Source of the DNA: Megaustenia siamemsis
Taxonomy: Eukaryota > Mollusca > Gastropoda > Stylommatophora > Ariophantidae
Length of the DNA stretch: 64,000 nucleotides
NCBI GenBank assembly: GCA_032433765.1
Contig: JAVIAB010000051.1
Location: 146,297,568 to 146,361,567, forward strand
Direction: 5' to 3'
This document shows, piece after piece, positions 9,690 to 19,274 of this stretch (positions within the stretch are counted from its first letter, which is position 1; the number at the start of each line of letters is the position of its first letter). The position numbers and the translations under genes were made by a program. The notes under the pieces are model-generated. The model saw only the letters and a list, made by a program, of their open reading frames with translations. It was not told the origin of the DNA and did not search any database.

Positions 9690-10038
9690 AATGAGAAAGG
9701 AAGATATGACACGTTTTTTAACAAATGAAATAATCGAGAATAAAGAGGTAAAGGAAAGCATAGAGAAATGAAATGGTACCAGATAGCTGAACACGAGAAT
9801 GACTTTGTTGATAGCCAACAGTTGAAGTGATAGCAATTGTAGAGATAGGAAATATAAAGTTGTACAGACATAGAGGAAGAAGCAGACCAAGACTAACAAG
9901 GTCGAGTAACATCAAAAGATGGACAAGTCAGCCTATGACAACTTGCACTATAAAAACAAGAGACAAAGGGGAATGGCGCTTCATGGTGGCCAAACGTTGA
10001 TGTGGAGACGGCACTCAATGATGATCATGATGAGATAC
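9690..10038 (+). mobile_element. RTE-C 3' end fragment
   Basis: Lies immediately downstream of the RTE-B tail. The end reads like SLRRRHSMM, running into ATGATGATCATGATGA at 10018-10035, and is preceded by RGRSRPRLTRSSNIKRW-like coding at about 9869-9925. The same terminus, in reverse, begins the RTE-C copy at 16.65 kb. Stops and frameshifts are present. The 5' limit is approximate because the upstream part is decayed. Confidence 0.65.
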
Positions 10039-10039
10039 G

Positions 10040-10720
10040 TGGGTACATATTGGCCGATAAGGATGGAACTTAATAAAGATGATTGTATGTTGTAATTTTG
10101 ATAATTCAACTTTCATTTCAAACACTACCTGTGTTTTCAGCAACCAATTTCAGGCATCTTTAGCGTTTTTATTTCATGTAGTATTACTTTACACCTTTAC
10201 TCTATCATCCTCAGATTCTTTCCTTGTTCAAATGTTCGATTATGGCTATGTTTTTGCGCTTTCGTCTGTGTTCTTTGCGCTTGCTTTTGTTTTCTTTTTG
10301 TTCTGAATATAATTTTTTTTCTCTGCATGTTGTTTTCTTTTGTTATATTCTCTCAAATTATATTTTATCATGTTACATTTTCTTATGTTACATTTCTTCT
10401 TGTTATATTCTATCATGTTACATATCCTCATGTTACATATTCTCATGTTACATACTAATCTCCTCAGCATTTGGTGTCCAGGCACATACAAAACTCGCTT
10501 CTTTGTGACGTCATATAGTTATTTTTTTATGTTATACCTCTATGTTACACTGGTCTGCATCAAACTATACTGGTTTTTTTTCTTCTATTCTTGTTACTGT
10601 GTCTTGTATGGTATAGAAATATAAAGTATCATCTCTGTGGACACACCACAGAAAGATGCCCGACATCCGTGTCTATACTTCAAGATAGAAACTTTTTCAA
10701 TGAGATGTAAAAAAGGTCAA
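10040..10720. other. T-rich spacer with short tandem TGTTACAT repeats
   Basis: Mostly T-rich sequence. Between about 10366 and 10455 a 15-17-bp motif (TCATGTTACATATTCT-like) is repeated about five times imperfectly, creating overlapping tyrosine/serine-rich ORFs. No gene is recognised. Confidence 0.6.
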
Positions 10721-10721
10721 G

Positions 10722-10850
10722 GTCAAGTACGGGACTTGAATCAGCCTCTAAGCACGCCAATTTTCACTAATATATGCTCGAGCACCTATTCAGAAGTGTT
10801 CGAAGACTTCTAGATAGTGTCGCATCAAGCATCTAAACTCACGATACGAG
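10722..10850 (-). repeat. tRNA-derived SINE-like repeat, copy 1
   Basis: The reverse complement matches 21963-22090: shared anchors are CTTCGAACACTTCTGAATAGGT, GCTCGAGCA/GCCGAGCAC and a B-box-like GATTCAAGTCCCG. The GCCGAGCA phrase followed by the GATTCAA box resembles a class II tRNA head. The two copies are roughly 75-80% identical by eye. Confidence 0.6.
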
Positions 10851-11289
10851 GCGGTATTTCTCACTTTCCCAGAGTACTATTCTGGTACTAATTTCCTCCA
10901 GCGGCTCCTGTCGACCGCGGGGGTATTTTTGTTTTCCCACCACGAGTACAATTCACACTGCTTCCAGCGGGAATAGAACACTACTTGTCCCAACGCCAGT
11001 ATCCCAGTCAGGCTAGTCGTAATAACAGCGAGAAAGTAATGGCACTTTCAGGTAGAAAATTGATGGCTGGTACGATAGAGAAATCAACTAGCTTACCACA
11101 ATAGATACTTTCGTTGCACTGCTAACGGTATACACGCCATATAGTCTTTAATAGCACCAACAAGGACTACCATTGCTGTATTGTGGCTTAGTATACTGGG
11201 AAACAGGCAAATAAATTCAATGCTGCGGTAAAGCTGCTAGCAGCAAATAAGTGATGTGGTGTAACATACACTACTACAAAGTATGATGA
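10851..11289. other. Unassigned spacer
   Basis: No gene, RNA or repeat recognised. Confidence 0.4.
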
Positions 11290-11365
11290 CAGCTTTACGA
11301 CAAAGGACAATACCAAATATTTGACGTTTCGGCCTACATGCGGCCTTCTTCAGAAATCAGCGACA
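11290..11365 (-). repeat. Copy of the AGGCC-hairpin / GAAACGTC motif (hammerhead-like)
   Basis: On the minus strand, 11357-11327 contains CTGAAGAAGGCC, a 7-nt loop, GGCC, then GAAACGTC. It is followed about 30 nt later by CGTAAAGCTGT, the same phrase that follows the related motif in the 25-62 kb composite repeats. The layout CTGAnGA-stem-GAAAC resembles a minimal hammerhead ribozyme core, but an extra A sits between the CTGAAGA box and the stem. Treat as a candidate only. Confidence 0.45.
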
Positions 11366-11384
11366 ACACAAACAGGCAACGAAA

Positions 11385-12195
11385 TAAAGATATACTCAAC
11401 TACATGTTCTGGGGTAATAAAACTAATACTATAAAGAAGGAAGAGATAGAACTGTACGAAAATACGTTAGGATAAACTTTGTTCACTCAAAGGTCTTTTT
11501 CCAAATCATACATGACGTTCTCGGGACTCCATTAGCACCGACGAGAATATCCTGTAAAAAGATGATCTTTCGACTCCGTTACTTGATAGAACGTGGAAAG
11601 TCTGTTGCAAGAGGATGACGATGAAACACTTATGAAACATTACTTATGCGACAGAACCAATGGCGTCCTTCTCATTGCTTGCTCTCTCTTAATATTAAGG
11701 ATGATGTTGATGGAACATGACCAATGGCGTCCTTTTCCGTTATTGCTCACTCGACTAATAGGGCATTCGCCCTTCCACTAACTAAAGGCCCCACACCCTA
11801 CTGGCATGGACCAGATTTAAACCTCCTTTCGACTACATGGGACTTCTTAACTTTCCTCTCGTGCAAACCTTTTAATACTCCCCGTCGCAACCAATCAAAT
11901 TCATCCACGTCATACCCTCATTCTCGAATTCAACTCCCGCTTTGTGTTTCTGAACACCCCTCATATTCACGAGACTATCTTGACTCTTGTAATGCTCACT
12001 TATCACGCCCTTTCAAGCGAGACCATGAGCTCATAACATACGATGGTTCTCTCCATTTTCATTCTATTGTCCCCAAGTACATTATTACATTATTATCCCC
12101 CATACAATCCGACGTATTTTTGTTTGTGTCATTTTAATGATGGTAGGTATTGTCCTTTTGAAAATTTAGCCCAGATAGTGACACAGAACTATCTT
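11385..12195. other. Unassigned spacer
   Basis: No recognisable coding sequence. The 137-aa ORF at 11724-12137 has no known motif and biased composition. A short direct duplication (CCAATGGCGTCCTT at about 11658 and 11730) is present. Confidence 0.4.
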
Positions 12196-12199
12196 TGCT

Positions 12200-13957
12200 T
12201 TCATAGCTTATCCTTCAGATGTTTTTATGGTGCTCAGTGAGAACGACGGATCAAAGCCTATCTTTCAGATATTTTTATGGTGCTCAGTGAGAACGACGGA
12301 TCAAAGCCTATCTTTCAGATTTTTATGGTGCTCAGTGAGAACGACGGATCAAAGCCTATCTTTCAGATGTTTTTATGGTGCTCAGTGAGAACGACGGATC
12401 AAAGCCTATCTTTCAGATGTTTTTATGGTGCTCAGTGAGAACGACGGATCAAAACCTATCTTTCATGGTGCTCAGTGAGAACGACGGATCAAAGCCTATT
12501 TCAGATGGTGCTCAGTGAGAACGACGGATCAAAGCCTATCTTTCAGATGTTTTTATGGTGCTCAGTGAGAACGACGGATCAAAGCCTATCTTTCAGATAT
12601 TTTATGGTGCTCAGTGAGAACGACGGATCAAAGCCTATCTTTCAGATATTTTTATGGTGCTCAGTGAGAACGACGGATCAAAGCCTATCTTTCAGATATT
12701 TTTATGGTGCTCAGTGAGAACGACGGATCAAAGCCTATCTTTCAGATGTTTTATGGTGCTCAGTGAGAACGACGGATCAAAGCCTATCTTTCAGATATTT
12801 TTATGGTGCTCATTGAGAACGACGGATCAAAGCCTATCTTTCAGGTGCTCAGTGAGAACGACGGATCAAAGCCTATCTTTCAGATATTTTATGGTGCTCA
12901 GTGAGAACGACGGATCAAAGCCTATCTTTCAGATATTTTTATGGTGCTCAGTGAGAACGACGGATCAAAGCCTATCTTTCAGATGTTTTTATGGTGCTCA
13001 GTGAGAACGACGGATCAAAGCCTATCTTTCAGATGTTTTTATGGTGCTCAGTGAGAACGACGGATCAAAGCCTATCTTTCAGATGTTTTTATGGTGCTCA
13101 GTGAGAACGACGGATCAAAGCCTATCTTTCAAATGTTTTTATGGTGCTCAGTGAGAACGACGGATCAAAGCCTATCTTTCAGATGTTTTTATGGTGCTCA
13201 GTGAGAACGACGGATCAAAGCCTATCTTTCAGATGTTTTTATGGTGCTCAGTGAGAACGACGGATCAAAACCTATCTTTCAGATATTTTTATGGTGCTCA
13301 GTGAGAACGACGGATCAAAGCCTATCTTTCAGATGTTTTTATGGTGCTCAGTGAGAACGACGGATCAAAGCCTATCTTTCAGATGTTTTTATGGTGCTCA
13401 GTGAGAACGACGGATCAAAGCCTATCTTTCAGATATTTTATGGTGCTCAGTGAGAACGACGGATCAAAGCCTATCTTTCAGATATTTTTATGGTGCTCAG
13501 TGAGAACGACGGATCAAAGCCTATCTTTCAGATATTTTTATGGTGCTCAGTGAGAACGACGGATCAAAGCCTATCTTTCAGATGTTTTTATGGTGCTCAG
13601 TGAGAACGACGGATCAAAGCCTATCTTTCAGATATTTTATGGTGCTCATTGAGAACGACGGATCAAAGCCTATCTTTCAGATTTTTTTAAAGTGCTCAGT
13701 GAGAACGACGGATCAAAGCCTATCTTTCAGATATTTTTATGGTGCTCAGTGGGAACGACGGATCAAAGCCTATCTTTCAGATATTTTTATGGTGCTCAGT
13801 GAGAACGACGGATCAAAGCCTATCTTTCAGATGTTTTTTATGGTGCTCAGTGAGAACGACGGATCAAAGCCTATCTTTCAGATATTTTTATGGTGCTCAG
13901 TGAGAACGACGGATCAAAGCCTATCTTTCAGATGTTTTTATGGTGCTCAGTGAGAAT
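12200..13957 (+). repeat. 50-bp satellite array, ~35 copies
   Basis: The unit is GTGCTCAGTGAGAACGACGG followed by a TCAAAGCCTATCTTTCAGAT segment and a short T-rich spacer ending TTATG; the period is 50 bp. Units differ mostly by 1-bp changes in the T-run (TGTTTT, TATTTT, TTTT) and by small deletions at about 12320, 12460, 12500 and 12840. Because 50 is not a multiple of 3, three units (150 bp) make an in-frame period that generates long artefactual ORFs. The right edge (13950) ends in a degenerate half unit. Confidence 0.97.
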
Positions 13958-13978
13958 GAGAGATCTACATTTTATGTT

Positions 13979-14311
13979 TGACAACACATAAAAGAAGAGT
14001 AATGAAAACGTTCTGAAAGAGGCCAAAGCAAAAGGAGAGCTAATATCCAATATTAGGAAGAAACAATCATTATTTTTTTGTTTACATTTTATGACAAAGG
14101 AGCAGCTGGAATATATGGCAACAATTGGGAAAATTGAGATACAAAGAGATAGAGGGAAGCAACGAGAAAAGATACCAGACAGCTTAAGAGTATGGCTTAG
14201 TAGAAGGTCAACAATAGAAATGATAAATGGCTGTCGAGGTCGAAAGTTGTGGAGATAAATGATTACCTACGCCAGCAAGCATGGCACTTGATGATGATAA
14301 AATGACAAAAC
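13979..14311 (+). mobile_element. RTE-A 3' end insertion with probable target duplication
   Basis: A 5'-truncated RTE-A copy. The frame-broken coding reads SNENVLKEAKAKGELISNIR, RDRGKQREKIPDSL, RRST and SKHGT, then TGATGATGATAA at 14289-14300. It is flanked by TGACAACAC (13979-13987) and TGACAAAAC (14303-14311), 8 of 9 matching, a plausible target duplication. It sits between the 50-bp satellite and decayed 39-bp repeat sequence. Confidence 0.75.
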
Positions 14312-14485
14312 TGTCAATTTCCCCTACCTTGTGTCAAGTGTAATGATACTTGCACTCTTTATATTTGTCAACTTACAATTACTTTATATAGGTATACTTT
14401 CCCTTTTATAATTGTTCCCTATCTCAATCTTCTTTTACATTAATCGACTTTCCCCTTTATAATTGTCCCTCTCTTCCTTTCAGAA
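14312..14485 (+). repeat. Decayed units of the 39-bp C/T-rich repeat
   Basis: Phrases such as CTTCTTTTACATTAATCGAC and CCCCTTTATAATTGTCCCT match the order and spacing of the intact 39-bp units at 20.74-21.47 kb, at lower identity. Confidence 0.55.
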
Positions 14486-14493
14486 GTGACTAC

Positions 14494-15643
14494 CAGAGGC
14501 GTAGCTAGGGATTCTAGTGTCTGGGTACAAAGTAAGTTTTCGCGCCCCCATCCTGGTCACCCTCGTTACAAGGTGTGAGCCATAAAGGGGTCGTCTTGCT
14601 TTCCCAGAAATGTTTGGATTTTAGAACATGAAAACCTGCATTTAGAACATGAAAACCTGCATTTAAAACATGAAAACCTGCATTCAGAACATGAAAACCT
14701 GCATTTAGAACATGAAAACCTGCATTTAAAACATGAAAACCTGCATTTAGAACATGAAAACCTGCATTTAGAACATGAAAACCTGCATTTAGAACATGAA
14801 AACCTGCATTTAGAACATGAAAACCTGCATTTAAAACATGAAAAGCTGCATTCAGAACATGAAAACCTGCATTTAAAACATGAAAAGCTGCATTTAGAAC
14901 ATGACAAACCTGCATTTAAAACATGAAAAGCTGCATTCAGAACATGAAAACCTGCATTTAGAACATAAAAACCCACATTTAGAACATGAAAACCTGCATT
15001 TAGAACATGAAAACCTGCATTTAGAACATGAAAACCTGCATTTAGAACATGAAAAGCTGCATTCAGATCATGAAAACCTGCATTTAGAACATGGAAACCT
15101 GCATTTAGAACATGAAAACCTGCATTTAGAACATGAAAACCTGCATTTAGAACATGAAAACCTGCATTCAGAACATGAAAACCTGCATTTAGAACATGAA
15201 AACCTGCATTTAGAACATGAAAACCTGCATTCAGAACATGAAAACCTGCATTTAGAACATGAAAACCTGCATTTAGAACATGAAAACCTGCATTTAGAAC
15301 ATGAAAACCTGCATTTAGAACATGAAAACCTGCATTTAGAACTTGAAAACCTGCATTTAGAACATGAAAACCTGCATTTAGAACATGAAAACCTGCATTT
15401 AGAACATGAAAACCTGCATTTAGAACTTGAAAACCTGCATTTAGAACATGAAAACCTGCATTTAGAACATGAAAACCTTCATTTAGAACTTGAAAACCTG
15501 CATTTAGAACATGAAAACCTGCATTTTGTGGCTTGTTTTTAGAATATGAAGAGGATGAACAAAAGTAAAATAACTAAGACAACAATGCTGACCCAGGGGA
15601 CAGATATCTACCTTGCCGTCCCCTCTCCCCAGCTACGCCACTG
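14494..15643. mobile_element. Non-autonomous hAT element carrying a minisatellite
   Basis: The ends are inverted: CAGAGGCGTAGCTAGGG at 14494-14510 and the complement of CAGTGGCGTAGCTGGGG at 15627-15643 (15 of 17). The CAGnGGCGTAGCTA-type end is characteristic of hAT transposons. The flanking octamers GTGACTAC (14486-14493) and GTGTAAAT (15644-15651) match at only 4 of 8 positions, but both fit the hAT nTnnnnAn pattern, so the insertion is probably old. The 1150-bp interior has no transposase and is almost entirely a 21-bp minisatellite. Confidence 0.75.
14620..15526 (+). repeat. 21-bp minisatellite, ~43 copies
   Basis: The unit is AACATGAAAACCTGCATTTAG with sporadic variants (TTCAG, TTAAA, AACTTG, AAGCTG). 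The length of 21 keeps a frame open, giving a plus-strand NLHLEHE heptad ORF (14901-15542) and minus-strand FHVLNAG ORFs. A 1-bp insertion at about 14905 splits the plus frame. Open frames on both strands and lack of any non-repeat domain argue against a protein. Confidence 0.96.
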
Positions 15644-15651
15644 GTGTAAAT

Positions 15652-15790
15652 TGTTTCGATTATTTTCTCACTCGCTCTTTAATCTTTAAAACTGTCCCCG
15701 TTATTATTGCCCCCATCTCTTTTTTTATAATGATCTCTTTTCCCCATTTTGATTATCCTCTCTCCCAGGGTTATATTACTCATTATAAAA
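15652..15790 (+). repeat. Decayed units of the 39-bp C/T-rich repeat
   Basis: Continues the pattern of 14312-14485 on the other side of the hAT insertion: CTCTTTAATCTTTAAAACTG, CCCCGTTATTATTGCCCCCA and similar. Confidence 0.5.
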
Positions 15791-15959
15791 CAATAATATC
15801 TTTAGTTGTAAGATTATGAGAATGATAACAAGGAACATGAAAAAGACTACAAGTGAAAACCCTTGTGCAAAAGTCTGCAGCGCTCTGCCATTACAACAAA
15901 ACATAAAGGAGAGTACGTCGGCTTTTAATGAGGACATAAACAAGGGACAGATACTATAG
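15791..15959. other. Short unassigned spacer
   Basis: Nothing recognised. Confidence 0.4.
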
Positions 15960-16448
15960 GTGAAAGAAAGAAGTACCCCCGACTATGCAATCCATTTTTG
16001 ACAATAGAAACAAGAAAAAGAGCTCTTAAATGTTATATAGAGCCAGTCTTGACATATGGATGCGAATCATAGACAATAGGACAACAGACAAGAAAATCAC
16101 TGGAGTCTGTTTAAATGTGGTTTTACAGAAGAATGATGAGAATACCATGGACAGCTACGAAGAGTAATGAAAATGTTATGTGAGAGGTCAAAGCAAAATT
16201 TCCAATATTAGGAGGAGACAATCATCATTTTTTGGCCATGTAATGAGAAGAGAACAACTGGAATATATTGTAACAACTGGGAAATTGAGGGACGAAGAGA
16301 TAGAGGGAAGCAGAGAGAAAAAATACCAGACAGCTTAAGAGAATGGCTTGGCAGAAGGTCAACAACAGAAATGATAAATAGCTGCCGAGATCGAAAATTG
16401 TGGAGAGACATGATCATCTACGCCAGTAGGCAGGGTACTTGATGATGA
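15960..16448 (+). mobile_element. RTE-A 3' portion, degraded
   Basis: Coding remnants in order: TRKRALKCYIEPVLTYGCES at about 16005-16065, MWFYRRMMRIPWTA, a deleted stretch near 16197 (ENVM...KAKFPIL), then EREKIPDSLREW-like coding and a TTGATGATGATA tail at 16438-16450. Multiple stops and a small deletion are present. This is the longest plus-strand RTE-A copy in the window. Confidence 0.8.
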
Positions 16449-16534
16449 TACATTTCCCCCCCATTATTAATATTATCTTCTTTTATATTTATCGCTTTTC
16501 TCCTCATTGCCTTCACTGCCGTTTATCATCATCA

Positions 16535-16653
16535 TCAAGTATAGGAAAGCTATACGCCAAAGTCTTGGAAAAAAGGCTGAGACCAATAATAGAACTACAT
16601 TTAAGCGATTCTCAAATGGGGTTCCGAAAAAACAGAGGATGTACCGATGCACT
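16535..16653 (+). mobile_element. RTE-D, upstream part (split by the nested RTE-C)
   Basis: Translation GKLYAKVLEKRLRPIIELHL, then SQMGFRKNRGCTDAL, is the finger region of an RTE reverse transcriptase. The reading stops abruptly at 16653 and resumes at 18142 (DALFTLKQLAETIKRQ), with the target site GATGCACT / GACGCACT at both edges. The two parts are one element interrupted by the RTE-C insertion at 16654-18141. The RTE-D copy is itself 5'-truncated at about 16535. Confidence 0.85.
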
Positions 16654-18141
16654 CATCATCATCATTGAGTGCCGTCTCCGCAACGAAGGTTGGCTACCAT
16701 GGATCGCCATTCTGCTCTGTCTCTTGCTTTGATGGTGCAGGCTGTCATAGATTGACTTGTCCATCTTTTGATGTTACTCGTCCATGTTAGTCTTGGTCTG
16801 CCTCTGTCTTATTTACCTTGTATTTTCCCTTCCAATATTACTTTTAGTAGGCTGTTGTGTCTTTTAACATGCCCCAAAAATTTTATTTGTCTTGTCTTAA
16901 TTGTATCTAGTAGTTCTCTTTTTATTTTCAGTTGTTTTAAAACTTCATCGTTTGTTTTCTTTTCTTTCCATCCAATTCTACCTATTCTTCTATAAATCCA
17001 CATTTCAAGGGCTTCAATTTTCTGTTCTGTTTTCTTGTCTAATGTCCATGTTTCTGCACCTTATAGGAATGTTGAGAAGATATTACATTTTGCTATTCTT
17101 AGTTTCAGCCCTGCTGATATTTGTTTTGTTGTTAGTATATTTTTTATGGCAATAAAATTACTTTTTGCCATACCTATTCTTTTGTTTATTTCAATTTTAC
17201 ATTTTCCATCATTGGTTATAGTATGTCCCAGATAGTTGTAGCTCTGGACTGTCTCCAGATGTGTTCCCTCAACTGTGATATTTAATTCTAGGTCTTGAGA
17301 ATTTTCTTTCTTTATGATCATAGTTTTAGTCTTTTTGATATTCATATCTAGTCCATATGTTTTGCTTGTTATGTTTATTACATTAAGCAATTGTTGTAGG
17401 CCTTTAGGATTTTCTGCTAGTAGAACAGTATCATCAGCATATCTTAGGTTATTGATTATCTTTCCATTATACATTACATATTAGTCGTATGTCTGTGTCA
17501 TGTAGATTTATATCCTTTAGGCAGTCTATAAGTTGTTTATGATGTATTCTATCGAAAACTTTGGTGTAGTCTATGAAGCAGACATATATTGGTTTGTTTA
17601 CTTCTATGAACTTTTCAATCAATGTTCTCATGCTAAATATGGCTTCTTTTGTCCCACTGTTTTTCCTGAATCCAAAACGTTGCTCATCTAATTCAGCATT
17701 GATTTTATTCTGAATTCTTCCCTGGATAACTTTTATTAGAATTTTTGTTACCTGGCTCATTAGGCTTATTGTTCTGAAATCACTGCATTCAACTGCACCA
17801 TTCTTTTTAGGCAATGCAATGAAAGTTGATTTTTGTTAGATCGTTTAGTATGTATCCTGTATGGCATATGTCATTGCATATGTCTGTGATCACTTCGATG
17901 CTAAAATCTTCTAGAGCCTGTATCATCTCTTTCTGTATATTGTCAGGTCCTGCTGTCTTTCCCTTTTTCGTTGTTTTTATAGCTTTTCCTACCTCATATT
18001 TCAGGATTTTATAGTTGTATGTACATTTTATGTCTGTCTTTGTGTCCATTTCGTCATGAAATAATTCTGTTATATATTCTTGCCATCTATCTATTATATC
18101 TTTGTATTCCGTTAGCATTCTTCCCTCTGTGATACTTTGAG
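16654..18141 (-). mobile_element. RTE-C insertion nested in RTE-D
   Basis: A 1488-bp, 5'-truncated RTE on the minus strand. From 18141 downward: ITEGRMLTEYKDIIDRW and GKTAGPDNIQKEMIQAL (18151-17807); RT fingers and motif A, QRFGFRKNSGTKEAIF and VCFIDYTKVFDRI (17814-17467); motif C, NNLRYADDTVLLA (about 17450-17412); YNYLGHTITNDGKC (about 17230); and a WIYRRIGRIGW-type C-terminus (about 17000). The 3' end is a CATCATCATCAT run at 16654-16665. Between LICNV and the YADD segment the RQGCVLSP region (motif B) is deleted, and frames are shifted near 17.81 and 17.47 kb, so it is dead. The flanking duplications are ACCGATGCACT (16643-16653) and ACTGACGCACT (18142-18152), 9 of 11. Confidence 0.88.
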
Positions 18142-19272
18142 ACTGACGCACTATTCACATTAAAACAGCTTGCAGAAACAATCAAACGACAGAAACGACT
18201 AACACAATCAAAACTTATACATAGCCTTCATTGACCAGGAAAAAGCATTCGACAGAGTAAACAGAGAACAGCTGTGGGAGATACTAACAACATACGGAGT
18301 AAGCCAACATCTAACCAACCTTATTAAATTCTCTACATCAACCGCAGCTGCAGGGTCAGAACAGCAGCAGACTACACAGACCACTTCGAAGTTAGATCAG
18401 GTGTAAGACAGGGGTACGTACTATCTCCCTACTGTTTATTACATACATGGACTATATATGCAAGCTAGCCAACCCATCAGAGACAGAGGAGATCAACGAA
18501 CTTTTATTTGCAGACGATCAGGCACTAATACATGAAACAATATAAGACCTACAAGAACACTTAAACAAACTCAACATCTCAGGCACAAAATACAACATGA
18601 AAATCAACATCAACAAAACAGAAGTAATGAAAGTCGCCAAAAATAAACAGAACATCAACATAACTATAGAAGGCAGACAACTAACACAAGTAGAGGAATT
18701 CAAATACCTAGGAAGTCTAATGACAAACGATAACTCTCAAACAGCAGAGATAGAATCAAGATGCAACAAAGCTTGTCAAATCATTGGACAGTAATCACCA
18801 CTATTGTCGAACAAGGAAATAACTCTGGAAGCAAAACGAGCACTTTTCAAATACAATCTTCATCCCAACGTTGTGCTACCAATGTTGGGCTATCTGGACC
18901 CTAGATGCAAAAACAATAAGAAAAATAACCTCTACAGAGATGAAATGTGTTAGACGAATGGCAGGAAACAGTCTGAGAGACAAGATCAGAAATGAAGAAC
19001 TGAGAAAAAAGCTAGGAATAGTCCCCGCCATATAATATATAAGGAAACAACAGATAAAATGGTTTGGCCACATGACAAGGCAGAAAGAACAAAACACAAC
19101 ACAACGAGCCTTCAACAAACGTTGTGAGAACACCAGACCCAAGGGTCGACCACGAAAAAAATGAGTCAATGGAATATTAGAAGCACTAGGAAACATAACA
19201 GCAGTAGAGGCGAACAGAAGAGCAAAAGACCGTAAATTATATCTCCACACGACGCTGAAAGGCAGATGAGGA
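18142..19272 (+). mobile_element. RTE-D, downstream part with RT palm to 3' end
   Basis: Continues 16535-16653. In order, with frameshifts: DALFTLKQLAETIKRQ, FIDQEKAFDRVNREQLW (about 18225-18280), VRSGVRQG (about 18392), LLFADDQALIHE (motif C, about 18503-18536), MKININKTEVMKVAKNK (18597), FKYLGSLMTNDNSQTAEI (about 18700), LDARTIKK, MKCVRRMAGNSLRDKIR (about 18940), IKWFGHMTRQ (about 19055) and GRPRK. The 3' tail is GAAGAAGAAGAA (about 19258-19272), unlike the GATGAT tails of families A-C. A related copy is on the minus strand at 63.07-64.0 kb. Several stops mean it is non-functional. Confidence 0.85.
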
Positions 19273-19274
19273 AG

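Noticed and set aside
12475..13953. Repeat protein from MVLSENDGSKPIFQ units
   Set aside because: Arises from the 50-bp satellite when three units restore frame. Frames change with every T-run variant.
12200..13957. CRISPR array
   Set aside because: Repeats are contiguous with no unique spacers, and the sequence is eukaryotic.
14901..15542. 213-aa protein made of NLHLEHE heptads
   Set aside because: It is the translation of a 21-bp minisatellite. The opposite strand is equally open and no non-repeat domain or start context exists.
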